The position numbers and the translations under genes are program-made. Below the pieces are notes generated by a model. That model worked only from the letters and a program-made list of their open reading frames with translations. It had not been told where the DNA came from and did not search any database. From the NCBI GenBank assembly GCA_024636975.1, contig JAGXGA010000047.1, positions 62,001 to 126,000 on the forward strand: 64,000 nt of DNA, given 5' to 3'. Positions 1 through 7,598 of this stretch are shown in pieces (positions within the stretch are counted from its first letter, which is position 1; each line of letters starts with the position of its first letter). The DNA is from Mariniphaga sp. GTDB lineage: Bacteria > Bacteroidota > Bacteroidia > Bacteroidales > Prolixibacteraceae.

Positions 1-114
1 ATGTATAACAGTATCTGTTTTTACATGAAGATGCATTTCATTGTCGGTTAATTCGGGATTTGAAAATAATACTGCAGTCATTACGGAAAGGATTTTTAAA
101 AACAAATAATTCAT
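1..114 (-). CDS. Secreted protein, N-terminal fragment (truncated by window edge)
   Basis: Reading leftward from an ATG at 114, 38 codons stay open to base 1, so the gene continues outside the window. The first ~18 residues (MNYLFLKILSVMTAVLF) look like a signal peptide: a lysine followed by a hydrophobic run. The rest is short and polar (…ELTDNEMHLHVKTDTVIH). An A-rich leader precedes the ATG. The function cannot be told from this fragment; an exported protein is the only supported inference. Confidence 0.55.
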   Translation of the reverse strand, partial: MNYLFLKILSVMTAVLFSNPELTDNEMHLHVKTDTVIH

Positions 115-429
115 AGATTCATTATTAAACTGTTCAAATTAGATAGTTAAACAATATAATTAATTTTGCAAATACTTAATTAGGATCTGCTAAAAAATCT
201 CATGCAAAATGATTTTGATCCCGTAGGTAGCATGTTTAAAAACCTGCCCACCATGGCAGGCAGGAATGATGATTTAAAAGATATTCGCCCCTGATCAGGA
301 TCGTATTTTCGTACATTGATTTATTAAGAATGAGGTTTTAGCTTTAAGGATGTAAGGAATGGCTGACTCCAGCCTGCATAGAAAATAGAAAGATTGACAG
401 CCGGTGCAACCTGGCAGAAGCGTCCGGGA

Positions 430-637
430 CTTTGACTTTCCAAGTCAAAGATTAGAAATCCTGGAGCCGGGACAACGGCATATAGTTTCACCCAAATGTC
501 GGATTTGGAAAATCCGACTCGCATGGGTTCGTGCCAACAAAAATGGTAGAAGGTATTTGAGGTCAGTAAATCTCTGCTCAATCTTTCCTCATTTTCTTCA
601 TACACCCGCAACAAAATCAGCGGTTTGGAAACCGCTG
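430..637. repeat. Cluster of three palindromic hairpin repeats
   Basis: There are three perfect inverted repeats with 9-bp arms and 2-3 nt loops. They lie at 430-450 (arms CTTTGACTT/AAGTCAAAG, loop TCC), 498-518 (GTCGGATTT/AAATCCGAC, loop GGA) and 618-637 (CAGCGGTTT/AAACCGCTG, loop GG). Arm length and loop are kept while arm sequence differs, which suggests that structure is conserved. They resemble REP-type elements; this is an inference. Confidence 0.6.
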
Positions 638-818
638 CTCCCGTCTGCCCCGATGTTGCCATAGTAACGATCCCGCAGTGCTCTCGCAGGCTGGATTTTG
701 GTCCCGAAAGATAAACGACGAACACAGATTAGTATATCAGGCAAAAGAGAATGGAATTTTGATTGCGAAATGCAGATTTCATTATGATTAAGACAAAAAG
801 ATTAATCTGACAATTATC

Positions 819-826
819 TAAATTTG
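819..826 (+). promoter_or_regulatory. Putative -7 box (TAAATTTG) of the small antitoxin-like gene
   Basis: TAAATTTG matches the Bacteroidota -7 consensus TAnnTTTG and ends 20 bp before the ATG at 847. No clear -33 TTTG is seen at the usual distance. Confidence 0.35.
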
Positions 827-846
827 TACCTAAAAAATTCATTACC

Positions 847-1014
847 ATGGTTACTACAATAAAGAAAGGAACCAATCGGAAAAAAATAATTGATGTCTTA
901 ACAAAAAAAAAGGTTAAAACAAAAGGCCTTGATTTAAAAAGTTATTGTGGATCTATTTCCCTGGAGGAAGACCCTATAGAAATGCAAAAGAAGTGGCGTA
1001 ATGAATGGGAATAG
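847..1014 (+). CDS. Small antitoxin-like protein (55 aa), no toxin partner
   Basis: This is a 55-codon frame from ATG 847 to TAG, too short for standard ORF cut-offs. The protein starts MVTTIKKGT, has a lysine-rich middle, then a conserved-looking tail (DLKSYCGSISLEEDPIEMQKKWRNEWE, shown here only in outline). Small proteins of this kind (basic N-terminus, K..CG.I.L..DP...Q..lRdEWE tail) are common in Bacteroidota, usually as the first gene of a pair with a PIN-domain toxin; I recall this pattern and have not searched for it. Here the next gene is a serine hydrolase, so the toxin is missing. A -7 box lies at 819-826. It may be an orphan antitoxin or the relic of a lost module. Confidence 0.6.
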   Translation: MVTTIKKGTNRKKIIDVLTKKKVKTKGLDLKSYCGSISLEEDPIEMQKKWRNEWE

Positions 1015-1079
1015 GTCCTTGTACAATTCAATAAATAAATGTTTTTTTACTGATTCTTTTATAACATAAATACGCTAAA

Positions 1080-2621
1080 ATGAGATACTTTCCGATTTTG
1101 CTGGCTGCCGTCCTTTTAATACCCTTTACAGTCTTCTCTCAGGAAAATCAAAACAAAGAGCTTCTTGATAAGCTTGATTCCTTTTATGAGCAAACTCTGG
1201 ATGAGTGGGATGTCCCGGGAATGTCGGTAGCCGTTGTGAAAGATGGCGAAGTTATTTTCAGCAAGGGCTATGGCGTGAAGGAAACAGGCAAGACAGACCG
1301 CCCTGATGGCAATACGGTTTATCCTATTGCTTCCAATTCAAAAGCTTTTACTGCAGCCATTATAGGCCAGCTTGTTGACGAAGGAAAGTGCAGCTGGAAC
1401 GATAAGGTGCAGCAATACCTGCCCTGGTTCCAGTTATACAATCCTACAGTAAGCAGCCAGGTTACTCTCCGTGACCTGCTTAGTCACCGCGTGGGTTTCG
1501 GCACATTCAGCGGAGATATTATGTGGTATAAGTCGGATTTGAAGGCCGAACAAATCGTGCGAAATGCAAAATACCTGCCTCCTGCATTTGAATTCAGGGA
1601 CGGCTATGGTTACTCCAATATCATGTATATTGCAGCAGGAGAAGTAATAAAAGCAATCACTGGCAAAAGCTGGTATGAAAATGTAAAAGAGCGATACCTT
1701 CAACCGCTGGGGATGGTGCGAACAACTATTTTTCCGGATGATTTGGCACAGATTGGCAATTTTGCCATTCCGCATGCCAGAATGAATGATAAAAATATCC
1801 CGATTGAGTTTACCGACTGGTCGGAAATTGCGGCAATGGGAGGCCTGATTTCAAGCGCCAATGAAGTAGCCCGCTGGATGATCTTTAACATGAACCACGG
1901 CCGGTATGATGAACAGCAATTGTTGTCGGAAAGCGCCCTCAACATGATCTGGACTCCGCATAACATTCGCAGGGTGAACCACATGCAGAAAAACGATTTC
2001 AACAATCATTTTAATGCCTACGGCCTGGGATGGGGCCTGCGCGATTATCATGGCCGTTTGTTTACGGGCCATACCGGTGGCTACGACGGAATGATTTCAG
2101 CTGTTTCGATGCTCCCGGAAGAAAAATTAGGAATAGTTGTTCTGACTAATGGTATGAGAAGCCCGATTATGGCTGTCACCTATCAAACGCTGGATGCTTT
2201 TTTAGGAGTCAATAAAGACAAGAACTGGTCGGCAGATCTGCTGGAAAGTATGACTGAAAGGGAGAAAAAAGATACCCGCATACCGGATCGTAAAGCTTCA
2301 CATGTTTCAGGCACCCATCCTTCACTTGCACTTGAGAAATACACCGGGACTTATGTGTCGGATATTTATGGCACCATTATCGTTAGCATGTCGGATGATA
2401 ATCTCCGACTGGAAATGGAACATTCACCTGAACTTTCGTGCACCCTCAGGCATTTTCATTACGACGTGTTTGAAATTGTGTGGGATAACGAACAGGCCTG
2501 GTTTCAGTTTGGCACGGTTAAATTCAATACTGATAATTACCTGCAGGTAACAGGAATCGATTTTGATGTTCCGAACGACGACATTTTCTTTGAAGAACTT
2601 AGGCCGAAAAAGGTGAATTGA
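1080..2621 (+). CDS. Exported serine hydrolase, beta-lactamase/class C PBP fold
   Basis: This 513-residue protein has a signal peptide (about residues 1-20, ending TVFSQ). The penicillin-binding/beta-lactamase-like fold is shown by the SxxK nucleophile motif S85-N-S-K88 (context PIASNSKAF), the YxN motif Y178-S-N180 (GYGYSN) and the third motif H331-T-G-G334 (FTGHTGGYDG). A C-terminal domain from about residue 410 resembles DUF3471. The family includes D-aminopeptidases, esterases and D,D-peptidases, and the substrate cannot be predicted. It would act in the periplasm. It stands alone, 65 bp after the small antitoxin-like gene and convergent with the DciA-like/recF pair. Beta-lactam resistance should not be assumed from the fold. 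Confidence 0.88.
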   Translation: MRYFPILLAAVLLIPFTVFSQENQNKELLDKLDSFYEQTLDEWDVPGMSVAVVKDGEVIFSKGYGVKETGKTDRPDGNTVYPIASNSKAFTAAIIGQLVDEGKCSWNDKVQQYLPWFQLYNPTVSSQVTLRDLLSHRVGFGTFSGDIMWYKSDLKAEQIVRNAKYLPPAFEFRDGYGYSNIMYIAAGEVIKAITGKSWYENVKERYLQPLGMVRTTIFPDDLAQIGNFAIPHARMNDKNIPIEFTDWSEIAAMGGLISSANEVARWMIFNMNHGRYDEQQLLSESALNMIWTPHNIRRVNHMQKNDFNNHFNAYGLGWGLRDYHGRLFTGHTGGYDGMISAVSMLPEEKLGIVVLTNGMRSPIMAVTYQTLDAFLGVNKDKNWSADLLESMTEREKKDTRIPDRKASHVSGTHPSLALEKYTGTYVSDIYGTIIVSMSDDNLRLEMEHSPELSCTLRHFHYDVFEIVWDNEQAWFQFGTVKFNTDNYLQVTGIDFDVPNDDIFFEELRPKKVN

Positions 2622-3014
2622 TGATTGGCACGTAAGCAGGTGGTTCCTGGAAGCATTATACAGTGAACTTATTACCCCTGAACTCCTCATTAGCGGCGCA
2701 TGGAACGTTTGCATTTCAATCGGATACAGTACTTGCACCGCAGGGGTTGATTGCTCTTTTTACCCGGGGCGCTGCCACCGGGCTGAATTAAGCTGTGCCC
2801 TGCCTGCAGCTGGGCAGGCTTACAGCCCGAAAGAGGATCACATTGCTTTCCTCCGACAATTAAGCAAGTGTATCCAGTTGATATGGCGGTCAATCTTCAC
2901 AAGTTATTTTTTATATGATATTGCATAACCAATTAACTGTTCACTGTTTACCGTTTACTATTTACCGTTTACTTCTCCAATATTTACCATTGCATCCTGC
3001 CATATGGAAACTGC
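2622..3014. other. Gene-free spacer with repeat copy and heptamer repeats
   Basis: No gene is seen. A copy of the ~200 bp interspersed repeat, in reverse orientation, fills about 2688-2884. At 2936-2974 there are alternations of TGTTTACC/CGTTTACT-type heptamers, the reverse complement of the GTAAACA repeats found at 6360-6440 and 7330-7370. Confidence 0.55.
2688..2884 (-). repeat. Interspersed ~200 bp repeat, copy 1
   Basis: Read on the minus strand, this runs from ACTGGATACACTTGCTTAA through CTTTCGGGCTGTAAGCCTG and CAGCTTAATTCAGCCCGG to a GCGGTGCAAGTACTG...CATGCGCCGC end. The same order of boxes is found at 6757-6952 and, 5'-truncated, at 6480-6608. It includes a GC-rich stem (CCCGG...CCGGG, 2763-2782). 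No coding potential is seen. Confidence 0.6.
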
Positions 3015-3305
3015 CTATTTAAACACTATTTTTTCCACCATCTCCTCCCCTGCCTCTTCATTCAGACGTTTTCTGATTTCTTCACGCATCATTGTAAGTT
3101 CATTTTTTACTACTGAAGAGGTAAGTTCAACGTAAAGGATTTTTTTGGAAAGATAAATGTTGCGCGTATAGTGTGCAATTGTTTTCCCTAATAAGGCCTC
3201 CCACGATGCGACAACGTCAACCTCCTTGAGTTTTCGCTCGAAGTTCATGCTACGGACATATTCCCTGAGAACATCGCCCAGAGGCTGTGTATTGCTTTTT
3301 CTCAT
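3015..3305 (-). CDS. DUF721/DciA-like protein
   Basis: This 96-residue basic protein fits the DUF721 (DciA-type) family: an N-terminal stretch MRKSNTQPLGDVLREYV, a central VASWEALLGKTIAHYT (W..lvG..ia.hT pattern), then a predicted KH-like segment with LYVELTSSVVKNELTMM. DciA-type proteins load the replicative helicase in bacteria lacking DnaC, and members are often found beside recF or gyrB. Here its ATG overlaps the last 4 bases of recF, so the two are translationally coupled. That linkage supports a role in DNA replication or repair. The name dciA is not assigned because short DUF721 proteins in Bacteroidota have been little studied. Confidence 0.82.
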   Translation of the reverse strand: MRKSNTQPLGDVLREYVRSMNFERKLKEVDVVASWEALLGKTIAHYTRNIYLSKKILYVELTSSVVKNELTMMREEIRKRLNEEAGEEMVEKIVFK

Positions 3306-4408
3306 ACAAATGGTTCAATTGTTCCCGAATCAACGTGAAAGATACGAAAATCGGTATTCATTTTCTTAATAATTGAATCGAGATGTTCCCTGTTAGTGTC
3401 GGTAATAAAAATCTGTCCGAATGCTTCACCCGATACTACCTTCACTATCTGCTCAACACGATGGCGGTCGAGTTTGTCAAAGATATCGTCGAGCAGCAAC
3501 ATGGGTTTCATTCCTGAAATTTCCTTGATAAAATCGTACTGTGCCAGCTTTAAAGCAACAAGATATGTCTTGTTTTGTCCCTGGGACCCCATTTTTTTTA
3601 TGGGGTATTTGTCGATGTTAAAAACCAGCTCGTCTTTATGAATTCCTGCCGTGGTGTATTGCACCATTCTGTCTTTGGCAAGTGCATCATTTAGTAACGA
3701 TGAGAAATTGTTTTCATACAAATCCGAATGATGAATTAAACCAACCTGTTCGTTTCCCTGGGAAATAAACGTATAATATTTTTGAAATACGGGAATCAGC
3801 TTTTCAATAAACTCCTTCCTTTCAGCATGTATGCGGTTACCATACTCAACCAGACGGTGGTCCCAAACCGCCAATAATTCACTGTCGAAAGGTTGCCCGG
3901 AGGCAAACTGCTTAAGCAGATTGTTGCGCTGCAATAAGGCCCTGTTGTATTTTAGCAAGTCATCGAGATAATTTTGGTTATACTGCGATATAACGCCATC
4001 CATAAACTTACGGCGCTCGTCGCTGCCGCCCAGTATTAAACTGGTATCGGACGGCGAAATCATTACCAAAGGAAGTAAACCAATGTGCTTCATCAGTTTT
4101 TTGTATACCTTCGAATTGCGCTTAAATTGTTTCTTTTGTCCTGACTGCAAACCACAGGTTATATTTTCAACCGAATCCAGACGCTGGTAATTTCCACTGA
4201 GCATGAAGTAACTTTCTTCATGGTTGATGTTCAGCTGGTCTATTGAATTGAAAAAACTCTTGCAAAATGACAAGTAATATACTGCATCCATCAGGTTTGT
4301 TTTACCAGCACCATTATTTCCAATCAGGCAATTAAGCCGGGAAGAAAAACCGACTTTGACATCCTTCAGGTTTTTATAATTAACAATGGAAATATCTTCA
4401 ATATACAT
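3302..4408 (-). CDS. recF: DNA replication and repair protein RecF
   Basis: This is a 368-residue SMC-like ATPase. Walker A is at residues 30-37 (GNNGAGKT), followed by NLMDAVYYLSFCKSFF, typical of RecF. A Walker B/D-loop block LLLDDIFDKLD is near residue 310, with an ABC-signature-like GSQGQNKTYL upstream of it. RecF binds gapped DNA and with RecO/RecR helps load RecA. The length matches the family (~360-370). It is the first gene of a two-gene operon with the DUF721 gene (4-bp overlap). A -7-like box TAGTTTTG (plus-strand CAAAACTA at 4434-4441) lies 25 bp upstream of the ATG. Confidence 0.95.
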   Translation of the reverse strand: MYIEDISIVNYKNLKDVKVGFSSRLNCLIGNNGAGKTNLMDAVYYLSFCKSFFNSIDQLNINHEESYFMLSGNYQRLDSVENITCGLQSGQKKQFKRNSKVYKKLMKHIGLLPLVMISPSDTSLILGGSDERRKFMDGVISQYNQNYLDDLLKYNRALLQRNNLLKQFASGQPFDSELLAVWDHRLVEYGNRIHAERKEFIEKLIPVFQKYYTFISQGNEQVGLIHHSDLYENNFSSLLNDALAKDRMVQYTTAGIHKDELVFNIDKYPIKKMGSQGQNKTYLVALKLAQYDFIKEISGMKPMLLLDDIFDKLDRHRVEQIVKVVSGEAFGQIFITDTNREHLDSIIKKMNTDFRIFHVDSGTIEPFV

Positions 4409-4433
4409 GGAGCAATTTGGCGTTGTAATACCA

Positions 4434-4441
4434 CAAAACTA
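4434..4441 (-). promoter_or_regulatory. Putative -7 box of recF (TAGTTTTG)
   Basis: CAAAACTA on the plus strand reads TAGTTTTG on the minus strand, matching TAnnTTTG, 25 bp before the recF ATG. No good -33 TTTG is found. Confidence 0.3.
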
Positions 4442-4556
4442 ATTAAAAAACATTGGGAGGCGAACACTTTTTTTCAAATTCAGGATAATAACAGCAACAT
4501 GTTGATTAAAGCCAAAATTTAAAGCATCATATGCGATGCCGTTTATAAAAAAAAGC

Positions 4557-4564
4557 TATTTTTG
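4557..4564 (+). promoter_or_regulatory. Putative -7 box (TATTTTTG) that decides the start of the TPR gene
   Basis: TATTTTTG matches TAnnTTTG and lies 25 bp before ATG 4590. The longer frame from ATG 4536 would begin upstream of this box, so the transcript would not contain that codon; start 4590 is therefore preferred. Confidence 0.4.
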
Positions 4565-4589
4565 CGGCACAATTTTGAAAACGTACGAC

Positions 4590-5276
4590 ATGGCAAAAAA
4601 GAATGCTCAACAACCGGATAACTTGCAGGAACTTGAGAGCGCATTAACAAAAACTGAACGTTTTATTGAAGAAAACCAGAAGCCGATAACTTTTGCTGTT
4701 ATTGCTGTGGTTGTTATTGTAATAGCTTTTTTAGGTATTACCAGATTTTATCTGCAGCCCCGTCAGGACGAAGCATTGTCGCAGATGTTCATGGCTGAAA
4801 ATTACTTTGAACGTGATTCCTTTAATTTGGCAATCAACGGTGACGGCAACTACCTTGGGTTCCTCGATATCATTGATGATTACGGAATGACAAAAGCTGC
4901 CAACCTGTCAAAATATTATACAGGTATCTCCTATCTGCACCTTGGTGAGTATGAGGAAGCAATTGACTATCTGGATAATTTTAATACCAAGGACTTACTT
5001 CTTGGCCCAATTACTGAAGGCGCAATTGGTGATGCAAACCTGGAACTGGGCGAGTTGGAAACTGCTTTAAAGCACTACCGGAAAGCTTATGAGATGAATG
5101 AAAACGAACTTACCAGTCCTATCTATATGATGAAGGCTGCAAAGGTTCTGGAGTCGCTCGAAAACCTGGAAGATGCCCTGGCACTTTACCAGGAAATCAA
5201 GGACAAGTTTCCTGAAACCAATGAAGGGCAGGAAGCAGATAAATACATTTCCCGTTTGCAGGTCAAGTTGGGATAA
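4590..5276 (+). CDS. Membrane-anchored TPR protein (YfgM/PpiD-partner-like)
   Basis: This 228-residue protein starts MAKKNAQQPDN. It has a short cytoplasmic N-terminus, one membrane segment at about residues 36-55 (PITFAVIAVVVIVIAFLGI), then a periplasmic domain with several TPR-like helix pairs (YYTGISYLHLGEYEEAIDYL; AIGDANLELGELETALKHY; KAAKVLESLENLEDALALY). The layout matches YfgM-type/tetratricopeptide_2-like proteins of the cell envelope. The exact role is unknown; protein-protein interaction is the safe inference. An in-frame ATG exists at 4536, but the putative -7 box at 4557-4564 argues for 4590. A strong terminator (5297-5319) separates it from ribH. Confidence 0.8.
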   Translation: MAKKNAQQPDNLQELESALTKTERFIEENQKPITFAVIAVVVIVIAFLGITRFYLQPRQDEALSQMFMAENYFERDSFNLAINGDGNYLGFLDIIDDYGMTKAANLSKYYTGISYLHLGEYEEAIDYLDNFNTKDLLLGPITEGAIGDANLELGELETALKHYRKAYEMNENELTSPIYMMKAAKVLESLENLEDALALYQEIKDKFPETNEGQEADKYISRLQVKLG

Positions 5277-5296
5277 AAAACCGATACAGATATATA

Positions 5297-5319
5297 CCCC
5301 TCCCCGTGAGGGGTTTTTT
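5297..5319 (+). terminator. Rho-independent terminator after the TPR gene
   Basis: Stem CCCCTC (5297-5302)/GAGGGG (5308-5313) with a 5-nt loop, followed by six T (5314-5319). It sits 20 bp after the TPR stop and 11 bp before the ribH ATG. Confidence 0.8.
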
Positions 5320-5330
5320 ATTTAATAAAT

Positions 5331-5819
5331 ATGGCAACAAAAGATCTTTCACAGTACGACACTGAATCGGTTCCTTCAGCTAAAAATATGCGTTTTGGTA
5401 TAGTGGTAGCTGAATGGAATTTTGACATTACTTCAGCTCTCGCCAAAGGCGCATTGAGTACTTTGCAAAAACATGGAGCCAGTGAAGAAAATCTGCTGGT
5501 CAAATATGTTCCCGGAAGCTTCGAACTTCCACTTGGGGCGCAATATTTTGCCGAAATGGAAAATGTTGACGCTATTATTTTACTGGGATGCGTTATCCAG
5601 GGCGAAACCCGCCATTTCGATTTTATTTGTGAAGGGGTAACCAAAGGCACAGTTGATTTAAACCTGAAATACAACAAGCCATTCATTTTTGGGGTACTTA
5701 CCACAGAGAATGTTCAACAGGCTCAGGACAGGGCTGGAGGTAAACACGGCAATAAAGGAGATGAAGCTGCTGTTACTGCCATTAAAATGGTACATTTAAA
5801 ACAAAATTTTTCGCTGTAA
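5331..5819 (+). CDS. ribH: 6,7-dimethyl-8-ribityllumazine synthase
   Basis: This 162-residue enzyme condenses 5-amino-6-ribitylamino-uracil with 3,4-dihydroxybutanone phosphate, the penultimate step of riboflavin synthesis. Family marks are FGIVVAEWN near the N-terminus (residues 22-30), VPGSFELPLGA (60-70), the catalytic His95 in GETRHFDFI, and FGVLTTENVQQA (120-131). The length is normal. No other rib gene is nearby. No FMN riboswitch is seen; the 54 bp spacer is mostly the preceding gene's terminator. Its own terminator-like stem is at 5822-5851. Confidence 0.96.
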   Translation: MATKDLSQYDTESVPSAKNMRFGIVVAEWNFDITSALAKGALSTLQKHGASEENLLVKYVPGSFELPLGAQYFAEMENVDAIILLGCVIQGETRHFDFICEGVTKGTVDLNLKYNKPFIFGVLTTENVQQAQDRAGGKHGNKGDEAAVTAIKMVHLKQNFSL

Positions 5820-5821
5820 AG

Positions 5822-5851
5822 AGAAAGGGCTTGCCGTAGCATGCCCTTTCT
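5822..5851 (+). terminator. Terminator-like hairpin after ribH
   Basis: AGAAAGGGC (5822-5830)/GCCCTTTCT (5843-5851) form a 9-bp stem two bases after the ribH stop. The T-tract is weak (GATTT), so its efficiency is uncertain. Confidence 0.55.
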
Positions 5852-5887
5852 GATTTATCAAACTATTCGTTAACTAATCCCCTGATA

Positions 5888-6265
5888 TTACTGACCTCCT
5901 CTTCTGTCGTTCCAGCGGGCACGTCTTTCCTCCTGATATTTTTCATACTTTTTCCATTGGTCAGCAGTTAGAATGGCTTTCATTTTTTTGTCCTGCTCAG
6001 TTCTTAATTCTGTCATTTTTTCTCGCATTCCATCAGAATTGCCTCCCTGCATTTCATCGCGCATAGTTCTCATTTTTTTTCCTGATTCAAGGTTTAGTTC
6101 GTAAACCTGTTTTTCCTGCTTATCATCCAGTCCAACAGCTTCCTTTATCTGTTCAGTCTGGCGTTTAGCCATATCTTCCGGGTTCATGTTACGCTGGCCG
6201 GGTTGTGCAAACCCTAATACACCTATTAACATCAGCGACATCATTACGATTCCAGTCTTTTTCAT
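5888..6265 (-). CDS. Small exported helical protein, DUF4890/Spy-like
   Basis: This 125-residue protein has a signal peptide (MKKTGIVMMSLMLIGVLGFAQ). The mature part is highly charged and helical, with LDDKQEKQVYELNLESGKKMRTMRDEM and LTADQWKKYEKYQEERRARW. The 'L-t.eQ..ki..l' pattern followed by 'iLT.eQ..ky' is that of Spy/CpxP-like periplasmic proteins and of DUF4890 in Bacteroidota. CpxP/Spy proteins act as chaperones or stress sensors in the periplasm; whether this one does is unknown. It is monocistronic, with repeat-rich DNA upstream and convergent with ribH. Confidence 0.75.
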   Translation of the reverse strand: MKKTGIVMMSLMLIGVLGFAQPGQRNMNPEDMAKRQTEQIKEAVGLDDKQEKQVYELNLESGKKMRTMRDEMQGGNSDGMREKMTELRTEQDKKMKAILTADQWKKYEKYQEERRARWNDRRGGQ

Positions 6266-6479
6266 TTCAATTATATTTTAAATTAATATGCTTTCGACGT
6301 GTCAGTTCGCAAAAGGTTTAATACTGAGGGAGTAAATAGTACTTGAGTGAAAAGTCAAGAAGTAAACAGTGAATAGTAAACAGTAAACAGTCCGTGACTG
6401 TGACAATCCCATTAAGTTATATGATAGTAAACAGTCCGTTTAATGGCTTTAGCCGTATTATATAAGAAATAAATTAGAA

Positions 6480-6608
6480 GACCTCTTGCAGGCTGAAAGC
6501 CCAGCTTAATTCAGCCCAGGGCAGCCGCCCTGGGTAATAGTGCCATCACTCCATCCCCACGGCGCAAGTACTGACTACGATTGAAAAGCAAACGTTGCAT
6601 GCGCCGCC
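6480..6608 (+). repeat. Interspersed ~200 bp repeat, copy 2 (5'-truncated)
   Basis: It starts at the CTCTTGCAGGCTGAAAGCC box, contains CAGCTTAATTCAGCCC, a perfect 8-bp-arm stem CCCAGGGC/GCCCTGGG (6515-6534), and ends GGCGCAAGTACTGACTACG...GCATGCGCCGC. The first ~70 bp present in copies 1 and 3 are missing. Confidence 0.6.
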
Positions 6609-6756
6609 TTTTCCTGCCAGGATGGGATACGAATTTTATTATGCCAATTAATTTATTTTTAGCAGGTTGAGGTTTTAATTATATAACAGTAAACAGTCCG
6701 TTAAATTGGATATTCAATATTTTATAATAAAATAACATGTGAAAATTGACCCCTCT

Positions 6757-6952
6757 AACAACTGGATAGACTTGCTTAAGTGCAGGAGGAAAGCCATGTA
6801 GTCCTCTTGCGGGCTGAAGGCCTGCCCAGCCGTTCAGCAGGGCCCAGCTTAATTCAGCCCGGACCATCGCTCCGGGTAAGAATGCCTACTCGCTCCCTGC
6901 AGCGCAACTGACGGCCTGAATTTAAAACACATCTTTACCTTGCGCCGCTATT
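6757..6952 (+). repeat. Interspersed ~200 bp repeat, copy 3
   Basis: Full-length relative of copy 1: AACTGGATAGACTTGCTTAA, CTCTTGCGGGCTGAAGGCC, CCCAGCTTAATTCAGCCCGG with stem CCCGGA/TCCGGG (6858-6876), then AGCGCAACTG...CTTGCGCCGC. The 3' third is more diverged than the 5' part. Confidence 0.6.
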
Positions 6953-7013
6953 CTCATTTAATAAATAACACGGATAGATAAGCATACATAGGAACGGGAG
7001 TTGCTGATTTCAT

Positions 7014-7503
7014 GTGCAGCGCACCAAAAAATTTGTAGTTCGTGAAATAACCTCAGGTCTGGAAGGTGCACCGCACCGTAATATAATGAGCTGAACCAGG
7101 ACAAAATTGATAGGTTACCTGGCGTCTTGGCGCCTTTGAGTAAAACGACCAGTGACTAGTCTGTTATTCTGCACCAGCCATTTTCCTGCCAACGATTCCG
7201 GAGGAATCAAATGTCTATAGCAATGCAGCCCCAAACAACCACCCCGCCGCGCAACTGCCGGCCTGAACTTGAAAATCATCCTTTCCATGCGCCGCTAATG
7301 GAGAGTTTTTTTAAATAATGTTTTTTTGTTATATGATAGTGAACAGTAAACATAGTGAACAGTAAACAATGACCCCCGCGGTACAACTACTGTCACCGTA
7401 TTAAATGCAAACTTTTCGTGTGCTGCAATCTCCGGCCTGGCAGAACAAAGAGCCAATAGCGGCAGTTGGAAGTCTGTTGGGGAGGAGCGATTTCTGAATC
7501 GCT
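7014..7503. repeat. Four short hairpins with 3-4 nt loops
   Basis: The inverted repeats are GTGC-agc-GCAC (7014-7024), GGTGC-acc-GCACC (7065-7077), GATTCC-gga-GGAATC (7194-7208) and AGCGATT-tctg-AATCGCT (7486-7503). Their architecture is close to that of the cluster at 430-637. No gene is associated. Confidence 0.5.
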
Positions 7504-7598
7504 TATTCGCTATGCCTGGCATTATTTTCCTGTCGTACGTTCAGCGTCATCATTGCGATCCAGTCCAGCTTCCCTAAAAATCCAGGACCTGCACTGCC

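Larger units (their letters stand above)
115..846. other. Gene-free spacer with three perfect hairpins
   Basis: No convincing gene is present. Long frames on both strands here cross palindromic repeat DNA and resemble nothing. The segment holds three perfect 9-bp-arm hairpins (430-450, 498-518, 618-637) and a CCATGGCAGGCAGG box at 251-264 that recurs at 31641-31654. A TAAATTTG -7-like box at 819-826 belongs to the small gene starting at 847. Confidence 0.6.
6266..7598. other. 1.3 kb gene-free region of dispersed repeats
   Basis: I find no gene. The stretch is a mosaic: GTAAACA-type heptamer repeats (6360-6440, 6680-6703, 7330-7370); 5'-truncated copy 2 (6480-6608) and full copy 3 (6757-6952) of the ~200 bp repeat, with partial copies at about 7238-7305 and 7376-7432; and short hairpins at 7014-7024, 7065-7077, 7194-7208 and 7486-7503. 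Weak frames here are by-products of the repeats. Confidence 0.65.

Noticed and set aside
324-725. Overlapping frames on both strands (133 and 86 codons)
   Set aside because: They run through three palindromic repeats, show no domain or start signal, and the inverted repeats explain openness on both strands. Treated as repeat DNA.
1080-2621. Calling the serine hydrolase a beta-lactamase resistance gene
   Set aside because: The SxxK, YxN and HTGG motifs define the fold, shared by many esterases and peptidases; nothing shows antibiotic hydrolysis.
5277-5330. FMN riboswitch before ribH
   Set aside because: The spacer is only 54 bp and is mostly the preceding terminator; an RFN element needs much more sequence.
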